Source of the DNA: Galerina marginata
Taxonomy: Eukaryota; Basidiomycota; Agaricomycetes; Agaricales; Galerinaceae
Length of the DNA stretch: 64,000 nucleotides
Assembly (NCBI GenBank): GCA_023014335.1
Contig: JAECYW010000003.1
Location: 3,348,001-3,412,000, forward strand
Direction: 5' to 3'
In this document: positions 22,594 through 37,211 of the stretch, one piece after another
How the letters are laid out: every line of letters starts with the position of its first letter
Position numbering within the stretch: the stretch's first letter is position 1
Program-made: the position numbers and the translations under genes
The notes under the pieces: model-generated
What the model was told of the DNA's origin: nothing
Database searches by the model: none
The model's input: the letters and a program-made list of their open reading frames with translations, nothing else

Positions 22594-23606
22594 ATCTCCT
22601 AGCACAATATACCCCGCCGTATGCTCAAAGAATAGGCTCTCCACGTATTACGAAGGCCGCTAAAGATGATGATGGAACTGCTCAAGGTTTTTTGTTCGAT
22701 TTTCGAGGTTAGCAATGGTCATTACATAATATTTAACCATTACGTAAACACCTGCCTCCAAGGTTCGGTTAACTCGCTTCACCCAAGTTCAACTACTCCA
22801 TGTACCCGCGTTCATTTCTCAGAATATCTTTCGCGAAGCCACGGTTGCTCCCCAGGGTCCTAAGAAGGCGCCCAACATAGCCTCCGAAATTCTAAAGATT
22901 TATTATGAATCCCTAGAAATTGTTTCAGCATTGGCAAAAATCCGGTCAGGTGGACGCAACGAGGTCAGTAAAGCAAATGCATGGCTGCCTAAAGGCTGCT
23001 CTCTGACAACTCGCTTTGCCCAGGTAGTGAAGAGACGATGCGCACGCAATTTTCCCGAAAAAAATGCGTCCGCCCGCCCTTTTGACGCCCATTTCTACTC
23101 GTGAAAATCCAGGTTCAGGCATTCAGTGGACTCAGACCAGTGCACTGTTTCGCAGCTGCCTACGTTTCATTATGACTCTTCACTGGATTCACGAACGCCA
23201 ACACCGTGTTCCAGCGATCGGGAACAACGCATGCTACCTTTTTGCGACAGGTCTTTCATCTAGACATGGCGCAGCTCGAATAGGACTTGCGCTCACTTCA
23301 TGAAAGACACGCGCAATGAAACAAGGCTTCATAACGCAGGGAACTGTACCCTGGTGGAGTTTATCTCACTCTTCACATGTGAGTTGAGGCTTCTCGCGCG
23401 TTGCACTATTGTAGACGATAATACATACTCGTCAACAGTACGTCAGAAGATTCTGCCATTTGCAACCCGTCGGATCGTCATCGACCCTTGGACCCGGACC
23501 TCTGTACAGAATTATCGATCGTGGGCCGCATGCATCACCTCAACTTTTACTCGTGTGAAGAGCGTGACATTCGGGTCCACGCTCACATAAATTCCCATAC
23601 CTTTCT
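22594..23606. other. Intergenic region between divergent genes
   Basis: About 1 kb between the start of CFT1 (minus) and the start of the disordered-protein gene (plus). It presumably holds both promoters. Short open frames here lack any family resemblance, and no clear TATA box or RNA gene is seen. Confidence 0.5.
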
Positions 23607-26533
23607 ATGTCGAGCTTCGATGCTGAGTGCTTCAACTGCCCAGTATGTTCTCTTCTCTTCTACCTAATGTATCCTCAAGCATGAAGTTTGCGCAAAATGG
23701 GCCAGCCAAGGTATGCGCTCGACGACTTTCATCCTTTGGCTTCACTGACTGCTTTTTGTCGTGCACTGTAGCCCTCGAATCGCTTTTCTGTCCGAGTGTT
23801 CAAGACAGGACCGAATACACCCTATTCATATCCCGTAGGCGCGAAGCAGGACCTCGGCTATCGCGCGCCACCTCCGCCACCTCCACCAACACAGCGGGAA
23901 CAACAAAATGCTAATTGGTATCCTTCAAAGTATGTAATCTTGGCATCTGTCTCCAAGCGAACAAATGAGAAGAAAATTAACCAGTGTTTATCCTAGTTCT
24001 TATAGTTCTTACGACCAACGACCACGGGGAACGGGCAATTTTGCTATTTATCCTAGTGCCACTGCCGACACATTTATCTATGAGCAATCGACGTGCTCAA
24101 AGTCCGACATCTTCTCCAATTCAGACACCTCCTCAGTCATGACATTCTCGCCCTCCTCCGCCTTTTCTCCCGCTCTATCCTCAGACAGCACTTCAACGCT
24201 GCAGAATACACCCGTTCCCGAACGGCCCGGAGACGATCAGCGAGGAACCAGACCCGCTACTCCTGCCCCTCGCTCAGGGTACTCCCATGCAGCTGCTGCG
24301 CCTCAGGGTGCACCAATTAACAGGACTGCGTCGACGAGCCACCATATGCATGAGGCCCAAGCGGAATCGATCGAGGAACACCGGGCCAGGCTGACGAGCT
24401 TGCCTGGGCGTTCCACTACACCTTTCCGCGTTCCACCTATGCCCCCAGCCGTCTCAACCGCGGCGATGGCAAGAGTTCCTTCCATAGGTGGATATATCCA
24501 GGTTCCCGAGTACGCAGCCAGCAGCATTTCGGAATTGGAGGTCGAAGAACGCGATAGGATAGCCAAGCTAAACGCGGAATACAATGCAGCGGCTTCAGCT
24601 GCCTCAGCTTCATTCTACACCTCAAACACCTCGACACCGTACAACTCTCCTACTTCTCGAGATCATGTTGGCCGAGTCGCGTCGTCACAACCGCAACCCC
24701 TGCATCCTAATTTACATTTTCCCGTTAGGCCCTCGGAGTCAGGGTTTCCTGCTCAGCCACCGTTCTATTCTTCGACCACATCACATAGTGCCGTCATTCA
24801 TGACAGCCCACCTACTGTGGAACGTATCTCATCCCAATTACCGCCGGAATACCAGGTGCCGCATCCACGCACCCCATCTCCTCCCCAACAACTCTTGCCG
24901 ACTTCGGATTCCCGGGCCCGCGATAATGCCTACAAACCGGAGCCGCAGCGGATGCCATCTTATCGTACATCACCCCAAAATCACAACGATTCCTTCGACG
25001 GCACCTCTGGGCCTTCGTCTCGTTCGGCCCATTCGACATATGCCACCTCCGCCCAGGATATGACTGCGTCTCAAGAGTATCGATCGCATCGTCGTTCTTC
25101 CGTTATTGGCCCGCGGCCCGACCTTGGTGGCCTACGACCGACTTCGGAGGTTAGGGATTATGGCCCTCCTGGACCAGATTATTTTCCAACATTCAAGTCC
25201 GGCTCGGATTCCAGCAGCTCGACGCTAAGGGATCATGGCTACAAAGACCGACGAGATGCCATACAATCACCTACCCGGGAATCTGGCCAAACTTCTCCAC
25301 GCGACCTTTCCAGGCATGAATCCCCTGGCTCCGACCCAAGGAGGGATGCAAGAACACCAGCACCCCGAGATTCTGACGAGTACTCTCGACGAAACTCTTA
25401 CGCACCGGAGGCGCCTCGGTCACCTAGGGAAACTGGATCTGACCCGAGGAGAGCAGGACCTCGAGAATCTGAGGATTATCGACCCCATGTTTCTCGACGC
25501 AGCTCTTACGCTCCAGAGGCACCAAGGTCACCCAAGGAAAGTCGAACGCAGCCTCAGTCTACCAGAGACGTTCGCGAAGTGTACAAGCCCGGCCCATTGA
25601 CCTCTTCTCCAACCCAAATGCGTCCCAACCCAGTAGACCTCGAGCCCGTTCGACAATCCGGATCCGCAGAGAACGAGAGAGGCCATGAGCGAACCAGGAC
25701 ACGTTCGAGCTCCTTTTCAGCCTCAACTCGTCCCACTGTGCCTGTTCCAATCGCACCTTCAGATTCTAGATATGCCTCGGATTACGAGAGGGGTCCGCGT
25801 GGCGAGCCTGACCGTCGGGGTGATCCACACTCCTCCAGTTCCCATTATATGCAAATCCCAACTGTGCCTCTTCCTGGACACGAGAGCCAGTCGTCTCAGC
25901 GTCACAGCCCTTCCTCAAGAGCACCCTACCCCGAGCCCGAGTACCAAAAAGACCCTTCTCGAGTAGGTCGCTCAGACGAAGGTCGGCAATACGCCTCAAG
26001 CAGCCAACCATCTCGCAACGCTCCACCCCACGAGCAACAACAACCAGCAGTCACCGTGAAATACACGGACGCTGCTGGCAACGTCAGAACCATCACATCG
26101 AACGGTTCTGAGCCTCAGAGGCGAAACTCTGATGGCGACCAAAACCCGCCAGTGAGGCCACCCCTCTCTTGGCGAAACTCCGCTCCTTTGCTAAGGTCCG
26201 TTCGTTGGAACGACAACCTAATCTGCCCGTCTCCTGTTTTTGCGAGCCAACGACGAAAGGGCTGGTTCAACCGTCGGGGGTAAAGTGGTCGTTCACAGTA
26301 TACCTTTGTTGCATGCTAATTGTTTTCGTTTTCTTGCTTGCAGTGACCAACTCTGGACGAACGACGGAGCCTACAAGTCTCCTCCTGCTGGCCAGGAGTT
26401 CCCACCCGACCTAGATGAATATCCAGAAAATGGAGACGGGTGGATGAACGAAGAAGGCATCCGCATCGACCTCAACCATCGCTTAATTCCCAAACCACCC
26501 CTTCGCTCCGCTCTTAAACAATCCAGGGCTTAA
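23607..26533 (+). CDS. Conserved disordered fungal protein with C-terminal RRKGWFNRRG block
   Basis: Main exon from about 23996 to 26279, then a 64-base intron and a last exon 26344-26533. Small 5' exons are less certain: either MSSFDAECFNCP from 23607 or MKFAQNGPAK from 23681 splices in frame to PSNRFSVRVFKTGPNTPYSY. The body of roughly 770 residues is Ser/Pro/Arg-rich and predicted disordered, with one short charged helix (SISELEVEERDRIAKLNAEY). A duplicated SYAPEAPRSP unit lies at about 25388-25430 and 25497-25545. The C-terminus is the conserved part: SVRWNDNLICPSP, RRKGWFNRRGDQLWTNDG, GWMNEEGIRIDLNHRLIPK and PLRSALK. Function unknown; cytoskeletal, scaffold or nuclear roles are all open. 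Confidence 0.75.
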
Positions 26534-26784
26534 CGCCGTCTATAGATATAGCTCAACAACTTCGTTTCAGTCTTGCTCTTGCTGAGGACTCCAAGTCTAC
26601 CCTTTCTTTGCTCTATCCTTATTTGTGTTCGCTCCCACTCACGACGTGTTCGTATTTATGCCTGGCTCGCATTGGTCAAGATAACTGTATCCCCTGTATC
26701 CTTATATCCAACGCCTTCTCCATTGTCCATCATGATCCATGTTTTGGTATATCGAATTGTATTACATAGTTGCTTGTGTTTTAT

Positions 26785-30203
<3,419 letters not shown>

Positions 30204-30439
30204 ATTAGCTCTTGATGAAGGTTTGCTTATAACCTCGAGAAGTGAGTGGCGCGAGGACGTTTAGCTGCACGTTGTTGGCATTGAGGATCGTGGTGGTCCA
30301 CTCCAAAAGAAGGATCCCTGCAGACGCGTTGTTGATTCCATTTAGTACCGTGAGAAATCACGAACATTTATCTTATCTGACAAATTACTCTCAGCCTTGC
30401 CCTTGCCACCTCCTTATCCTATATTTTGTATCTAAAAGC
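30204..30439. promoter_or_regulatory. Bidirectional promoter between RecQ and GPN GTPase
   Basis: Only 236 bases separate the two divergent ATGs, so core promoters and 5' UTRs must share this stretch. It contains pyrimidine-rich runs toward the GPN gene; no clear TATA box. Confidence 0.6.
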
Positions 30440-31666
30440 ATGCCATTCGGAGAAGTCGTCTGTGGGTCACCAGGAAGCGGCAAATCAACATACTGCTACG
30501 GAAAATACCAGCTTTTCACCGCCCTAAACCGGCCCATATCAGTGGTGAACCTAGATCCGGCAAACGACGCCCTGCCCTACCCATGTGCAATCGACATCTC
30601 GTCTCTGATAACCCTCAACGACGTAATGGAGGAACACGGCCTCGGTCCAAACGGTGGGATGCTGTACTGCATGGAATACCTCGAAGCCAACTACGACTGG
30701 CTCGAAGACCGCCTGAAAGAGCTGGGGGACGACGCTTATGTCTTGTTTGATCTGCCGGGCCAAGTCGAGCTGAGTACGAACCATGAAAGCATGAAAAACA
30801 TCGTCGAGAAACTGACAAAGAGCTCATTCCGGGTGCGTCTCTTTTCGCTGTAGGTTTCGTCTGCAAACCAATGAGAGTTAAGCCAGTTGGCTGCTGTCCA
30901 TCTTTGTGATGCGCATTATATCACGGATGCGTCGAAATATGTCTCTGTTCTCCTTCTTTCCCTACGAGCAATGCTGCAACTCGAGTTGCCACATATCAAC
31001 GTGCTCTCGAAAGTTGACCTCCTCTCAAAATACGGGGATCTGGGTACAGTGTTCGTTTTATTATTCAGAATTCTTGTTTACAATCTGCCTAGATTTCAAC
31101 CTCGACTTTTACACAGAAGTACAGGACCTATCATACCTCGAAAATACACTCAACGCAGCTCTATCTCCCCGCTTCGCAGCTTTAAACGTGGCCATGATCT
31201 CCTTGATCGAAGATTACAGCCTCGTAGGGTTCGAAACTCTCGCCGTCGAGGTTAGCCCTCTCAACCCACCACTCCCACAAACAATAACTAACCCGCAAAA
31301 AAATCACAGGACAAAAACTCCATGCTCAACCTAACCCGCGTCATAGACAGAGCAACAGGCTACGTCTTTGTCCCCCCGTCCAACTCCAACCAGCCGCCCG
31401 GTACAATCGAAGCACACGACGCCGGCCCCTCCATCCGTCCAAACACGTACGCTCTGTTCTCCAGCGCAATAGGCCAGATGCAGGGGCCAGGAAGCGATAT
31501 CCGCGACGTGCAGGAGCGGTGGATCGACGCGAAAGAGGAGTATGATGCGTTTGAGAAGAAGGAGTGGAGGAAGGAAGGCGAGATGGTAAGGGATGAGGCT
31601 GCGAGGGCGGGTAAGATCAGAGAGCGGAAGGCGCCAACGGCGGAGAGTTCGGAGATGCAACTATGA
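30440..31666 (+). CDS. GPN-loop GTPase (GPN2-like)
   Basis: Exons 30440-30832, 30887-31043, 31093-31250 and 31310-31666 give 354 residues. GPN GTPases help assemble and import RNA polymerase II. Motifs: P-loop GSPGSGKST (9-17), the invariant Gly-Pro-Asn loop GLGPNGG (67-73), G3 DLPGQVEL (104-111), G4 NVLSKVDLL. The C-terminal third carries MLNLTRVIDRATGYVFVP and a charged tail rich in Glu, Lys and Arg. Length and the YLEANYDWL and NHESMKN blocks fit GPN2 better than GPN1 or GPN3. The ATG at 30440 gives the family's MPFGEVVCGSPGSGKS start; the upstream in-frame extension is 5' leader. Confidence 0.92.
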
Positions 31667-31919
31667 CTGCTGCTTTTTCCACTCGAGTATAGCGATAGGT
31701 TTGTACTACACGATAATATATACATACAAATCTACCGCTCGACGTGCCCAAATTACTGTACTCATGATTATCTAGCACGCCCTCACGCAGACAGTCGCAG
31801 TCGAATCACTGCCATGGTCGGATTAATCCAATGGCTTCACCAAAAAACCTGGTATTCGCAGCACCTTCAAGTACCGACTATTGAGATAAGCCGCTACAAC
31901 GGAAGTACTGTCCCATTAA

Positions 31920-33540
31920 TTACGACGTTACAACAGCGCCTTTCGCCGCAATTTGAGCAAGAAACACGCTCGTGCCGGCTAAAACGACAAGCCTCCCATC
32001 CCCCGCAAACGCCATATTAGCAACGTTCGAGCCTATAAACACTTTTCCGAGCAGCACACCGTCTTTCCTGAAAATCTGAGAGTAGTTTCCTATAAGCAAT
32101 TACTAGTAGATGACTTGATAGTATCACTGACCTGCACACCATCTGCGCTGGCGACGTATAGGTTCCCTCCTGTGTCGACCTCAATTCCGTCGGGGATGCC
32201 AGAGTCGATGTACGCGAACACCCGTCGATTGTTGAACGCGAACGTCTCTGGATCGACGTCGTATGCATAACTAGGCTCAGAATTTCCATCAGCAAGTTTT
32301 GTGCAGGTCGTTTATGACTACTACGAGGACGTACACGGTGGAAGGGAGCGTCGGATCGGTACCGATCGCAGCTGAGTCGCCTCTGATAGGTTGTCGTTAG
32401 CATTTGAACGCCTTGCGGAAGGAATTTATAGTTCTAGGGAGAAATGCATACATATAAGCAATCTTTCCGGAGGGATTGAACGCGATGCCGTTCGGGATGA
32501 CGACGTTGTCAGCGACCACTCTGACAAGCCCGCTCTGCGGATCGAACATGTAGACCTGACTCGGCAGTAGAGGCGCCGGCTTCTCGCCGCGTATAAATCC
32601 TAAACTAGAGATACGTAGGTCCTAGTTCAGCGCATCTGACAGTCTACACAAAGCCGCTGAAAAAAAGGAAAGAAAAAACTCGAAGGCGTACCTGTCATCA
32701 GTGAAAAAAATATTCCCGCTCGGATGAATTTTCACATCGTTCATGGAGTCGAACTGGCGGGCGAAGAAGTTGTCCAGGAGCACGGTGGCGTTGTTCGGTG
32801 CCTTGGGGTTGACGAGCACAAGAGCGGAAGGCAAGGTTCCCCGACCACGCGTGGCAAAAAGGAGACTGCCCCTGAAAGGCCCGGTTCCGCCATTCGTGAT
32901 CTGCACGGTGTCTGGCAGAGAGAGCTTACGGAATATAGATAAAAGGTCAAACAAGGAGTTCTAACGGAATGAAATAAACAAATAACTCACCGTCTCAAAC
33001 GGGACATTGATACTAGCCACCTTCTGCTTCAAAGCCTCTTCGACAAGCGTCATATCAATCTTGCTGATCCTATTATTATGCGTCATACTGCTCTCCGGTG
33101 GAACAACGCTGCTCGCAAAGAAAATCTCGTTCGTCTGAGCATGGAAGATCGGCGCCTCAAACGCAAAGCCGGATGCGAACGTGGCGTTCTCCGCTATAAC
33201 TCGGACAAAGGCGTCAGGCCCGAGGACGGAGAGGAAGTCGGGGTGGAATATCTGGAAGAACGGGGGCGTGGTGTTGGTTGGGTTGAAGTGCTCTGTAGCT
33301 CCGTTTTGTCGAAATGTTGTTGCGTTTTGGCCGAGGACGGCGAATGATAAGGGTGGGACGGACTGCAGAATATCGTCTCGTTTTCAGAGGCATTATTATT
33401 TAATTAACAGGTGGACGTACCACTGCACCAGGGGGGATAGTAGCTGCGCTACCTACGTCTGAGTCTGGTGAAATTGCATGTGCTTTAGTCGAGAAGAGAG
33501 ACGGTATGATAGCCAAAGTTGCTACTAGTAAGGAAATCAT
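31920..33540 (-). CDS. Secreted SMP-30/gluconolactonase-like hydrolase
   Basis: Start MISLLVATLAIIPSLFSTKAHA is a signal peptide, with cleavage likely after AHA. Exon 1 is 33540-33421; several exons follow to a stop at 31920-31922. The mature part is a six-bladed propeller of the SMP-30/gluconolaconase/LRE family: FEAPIFHAQTNEIFFAS, LPDTVQITNGGTGPFRG, DSMNDVKIHPSGNIFFTD, VVIPNGIAFNPSGKIAYIGD, DGIEVDTGGNLYVAS and GDGRLVVLAG, which include the acidic and Asn positions that bind the divalent metal. It probably hydrolyses a lactone outside the cell. A TATA-like TTATAA on the minus strand near 33590 lies about 50 bases upstream of the ATG. It is convergent with the GPN gene. Confidence 0.85.
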
Positions 33541-34728
33541 AACACCGACAGGAGTACGGTTCTCGTCGTCAAAGACAGCAAGGCCACTTATAAATGCGCC
33601 CTTGAGATTCACATTTGTAGAAGAATCATATATGTGAAGAAATGATCCTATTTAAAGATTGATAATTTAGCCGTGGCAATGAGGAATGAGGAATCGCTTT
33701 GCCAAAGAATCTCCTAGTGGCAAAGAATCCGAGGAGATCAACTGGCTTAGACTTAAATTTGAAGCAGGGCTTTTATCACAGAGCAGCGTAGGATGACCCA
33801 GAAGTTTGGAGCAAAGTCAAACCCCAGTAAAGCCACTGAAAGGCGAGGATAGCAGCAGTGCAGAGCCCCAAACGACCTATTTTTAAACAGGCAGCGGTTA
33901 TACAGTAACGCCAGTGAGATCAGTGGTGGTTCCTCTGGGAAACGCGAAGTATTGTCTTCTCGATTGTGGAAAATGTTCGTGAAGGATGTCGAAGTCAAGC
34001 GAAACAGTCCCAAGCCTGTCGTACGAGGAAGTATCTGATGGGAGGCTGATTTTGTCAGTGACTCGGAAGCTTGAAGCTTGAAGTTCCGTCCAGAGGAAAG
34101 ATACTCGAGTAATGCTCATTTACACGGTGACGGCGGAGGACAGCCTAGGGCAGTCTAGGACAGTAAGTGCCGTTATCGGAAAACCAACAGAAAACGCCAG
34201 TGGGAGTAGGAAGCACAGCTTCAACTTGAAGTTCGTGGTTATGGTGGTCGAGGATTACATAATTCGGCGGACACTGGCAGAAGTCATTTTTGTAGGTTTT
34301 TTTACCGGTACATCCACGAGTACATTACCTATAAACTTGCATGCTGACTTGGTGAGTATTATCATTCAATGCACGAACAGATTTACCTTCAATTATTGTC
34401 AGCCAGTCAAGTCATTTACGATTAATCAATCAGACGTTGACTCCCTCTCCTAATTAATATTATTCAAATATCGAGGGCGCCAGCCTATCACCCCCCCTCT
34501 GAAGCGGCGGTAGGACGTTGATGAAATAACCCCGATGACACCGGTAGGAAGTGGACCGCGTCCCGGTAGATGGGTGTGGTGCATATAAATACTCCACCTT
34601 TGAATAACCTAGTATTAACCCTCTTACTCATATATCGTGATCCGTAGGGCACATCACATATATCGCAGTCTGGCTAGGAGAGACTACCCTCTTACCCACT
34701 TCCATTGAAATCACATTAGGCAGAGAAC
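33541..34728. other. Intergenic region
   Basis: About 1.2 kb between the divergent lactonase and CoA-transferase genes. No credible gene, RNA or mobile element is seen. A TATAAAT at 34584-34590 probably serves the CoA-transferase. Confidence 0.5.
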
Positions 34729-36718
34729 ATGGACACATACTCTGTCCCTCAAGAATCCCAAAAACTTCTCCTCGAAGGGCTTATTAACAACAAGCTACAT
34801 GCATCGGCGCCTAGTGAGATCAAGGAAGCCGCGAAGCACGTCGAGTACGTCGGGAGCATGGCCCCGAGCGTGCCCATCAACTGGCGCTTCGCGGAAAGCG
34901 TGTCGGCGATCAAGGGCTTCCAGGGGTCGATGCTGAACGTGCTTCTGAAGAAGAGGTACGGAGTTGAGTATCAGAAGATCGTCATTGATACGTACGTAGA
35001 TTTTCTTATTGTTCATTATTTATCTTCTGCTTGAAATTTAAGACAATTTTGGTTAGTGATCATGCTCAGCTGTTCTTCATGTCGCCCTATCTACCAGTCA
35101 TCGACCCGCTGGGTGCACATATTCCATCGCTGCTCGGCGGTTCGGCGTTCAATAAATATTTTCCGGACGGAGACAAGTACAAGGCTTTCGACGGGACGAC
35201 GTTCAGGACAGCAGCTACGAATATTTACAGGACAAAAGATGGTCGATATTACCATCTCCACGGTGTGGCCCATCTGTAACTTATCTCTATTGTTGCTAGA
35301 AGTGTTTTTTTAGCGAGCTTGAACCCCGGGATTATCCAAGAGGTGCTAAATATCGACCCAGAAACGGAGGTGACAACCGTTAAGGAAGCCTGCAAAGTTT
35401 ACGAAGATAAAGTCTCGCAGTACACTGCCAAGGAAATCGAGACGATGATGAATGACAAACACAGGCAGGCAGGCAGCATCTGCTGGTCCAAAGAGGAGTA
35501 TAAATCCAGCGCACACGGCAAGGCGAACGCACACGTCGGGCTTTTTGAAGTGCACCACATCCCCAACCCGATGCAGCGCCCGACATGGTGGACACCAGTC
35601 GAAGGCCACACTGGCCCTTCGCGGCCGCTTTACGGGCTGAAAGTTCTCGACCTGACGCGTATCATCGCATCTTCGACAGTAACGAGAGAGCTCGCAGAAC
35701 TCGGCGCGAGCGTGCTGCGCATCACCTCCCCTAACGTAACCGACTTGACCAGCATTTTACCTGATCTCAGCTGGGGGAAATGGAGCGCGCATCTGGACCT
35801 GACGAAAGTAGAGGACCGCGCGAGGCTGCGAGCGCTTGTCGAGGAGAGCGATGTCGTTGTGGATGGGTATCGGCCGGGGGTCATGGCGAAGTGGGGATTT
35901 GGCAAGGACGACATTTTGGGTCTCTTTGAGGGGAAAGAGAAGGGTGTTATTTATGTTCATGAGAATTGTTATGGGTGGAATGGGCCATGGGCGTATAGGT
36001 CTGGATGGCAGCAGGTCAGCGATGCTGTATGTTTTTCCTTTCTTCCTGTGTTGTTGCTCTTCTTATAAGGAAAGGTTTGCTAGAATTGTGGTGTTTCAAT
36101 GGAATTTGGAAAGGCAATGGGACACGGCGAGCCTGTCACCCCGGTATTTCCGAATGCTGATTTTTGGTGCGTCCATCATAACGAGTCGACATTTCTAAAG
36201 CTGAAATAAATTATACAGTACTGGGGCAGCAGGCGCTATTGGGGTATTACAGGCGATTATCGAAAGATCTGAAAAAGGCGGCTCGTTTGTCTTGGACGTG
36301 AGTGGGTTTTGCCAAACTCTGGGTGGTTCATTAAATATCGATTTAATTCCAACAACAGGTTGCCTTAAATTACTACTCACAATGGCTCGTCAACACCTGC
36401 TCTACATACTCACCCGAAGTTTGGGACGCCCTGTGGACCACCTACGGTCGACCTGTCTTCCATCACGCTGACCATATGGGAGTAACGTTTCCTCAGTTCT
36501 TCAAAATGCTCACGGAACGGGGTGTGCCTATCTTTAAACCAGACTTTTTCGAAAATCGGGAAAACAAGGCCATTGGGGTTCCCATCAAGACTGTTAAGCC
36601 GATACTTGGCTTCCCGCAAGGAGTGGTGCAGGTGGGGTATAATGTCGGGTCGAGGGGGAATGGGGTGGATTATCCTAGGTGGCCAGAAGATTTGTTAACT
36701 GAAGTTGTGAAGGCCTGA
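34729..36718 (+). CDS. CoA-transferase family III (CaiB/BaiF)
   Basis: Multi-exon gene starting MDTYSVPQESQKLLLEGL. Family III enzymes transfer CoA between carboxylic acids through a glutamyl or aspartyl anhydride. Recognisable blocks: a degenerate first half (HAQLFFMSPYLPVIDPLG, TIYRTKDGRYYHLHG), then the canonical half-site PLYGLKVLDLTRIIASSTVTRELAELGASVLRI, SHLDLTKVEDRARLRALV with VVVDGYRPGVMAKWGFG, NCYGWNGPWAYRSGWQQVSDA, and TGAAGAIGVLQAI. The last exon ends NGVDYPRWPEDLLTEVVKA. This two-half, 500-600-residue layout is common in fungi, where the substrate is unknown. A relic of its 3' part lies at 40425-40665. Confidence 0.85.
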
Positions 36719-37211
36719 AATTACGAGTAGTCAGCTTCAACATAAAAGCTATGGAAAGAATGACTGCGGAAGCACCAAAAACTCCTCGCATGGCATGCAC
36801 CGGCGCCAAAACTGCTGGCCCGGCGCTTATTCACTCACCACGTATTAACCACCTATCAATTTTTTACTCACTTAAACACATACTTTCTAGTTCTAAGCAA
36901 ATAACACGTCTCGTTATGAAACAAGTTACTTTACAGCGCTGCGCTTGATATATTACGTCGCTCTGTCTATTCTATGCCTTTTGGGCCGACAAACCTACCT
37001 GAAATTCTATGAAAACTGTACGAAACAGACTGTGGTGCGGCGCTTGATGATGCCAAAGCATGAGAAATCAAGAATAAACTGCGGCGTCAATGAAGCGACG
37101 TGGAATCTAGCTTGACAGCTAGGAGACGAGGCTACCGGAAAATAGGGACGTGCCGTATATATTTGTTTCCGGGTTCGGAAGTTTCTGGCGTGCAACCACT
37201 GTGCCCCCAGC
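36719..37211. other. Intergenic region between convergent genes
   Basis: About 490 bases between the stops of the CoA-transferase and NACHT gene 2. Nothing recognisable beyond presumed 3' UTRs. Confidence 0.5.

Noticed and set aside
22593..22644. Upstream extension of the CFT1 first exon
   Set aside because: The extension starts at GTG; MHALRQEILP is the family-like start.
34112..34453. 113-codon plus-strand open frame between lactonase and CoA-transferase
   Set aside because: AT-rich, no family features and no promoter context; likely chance.
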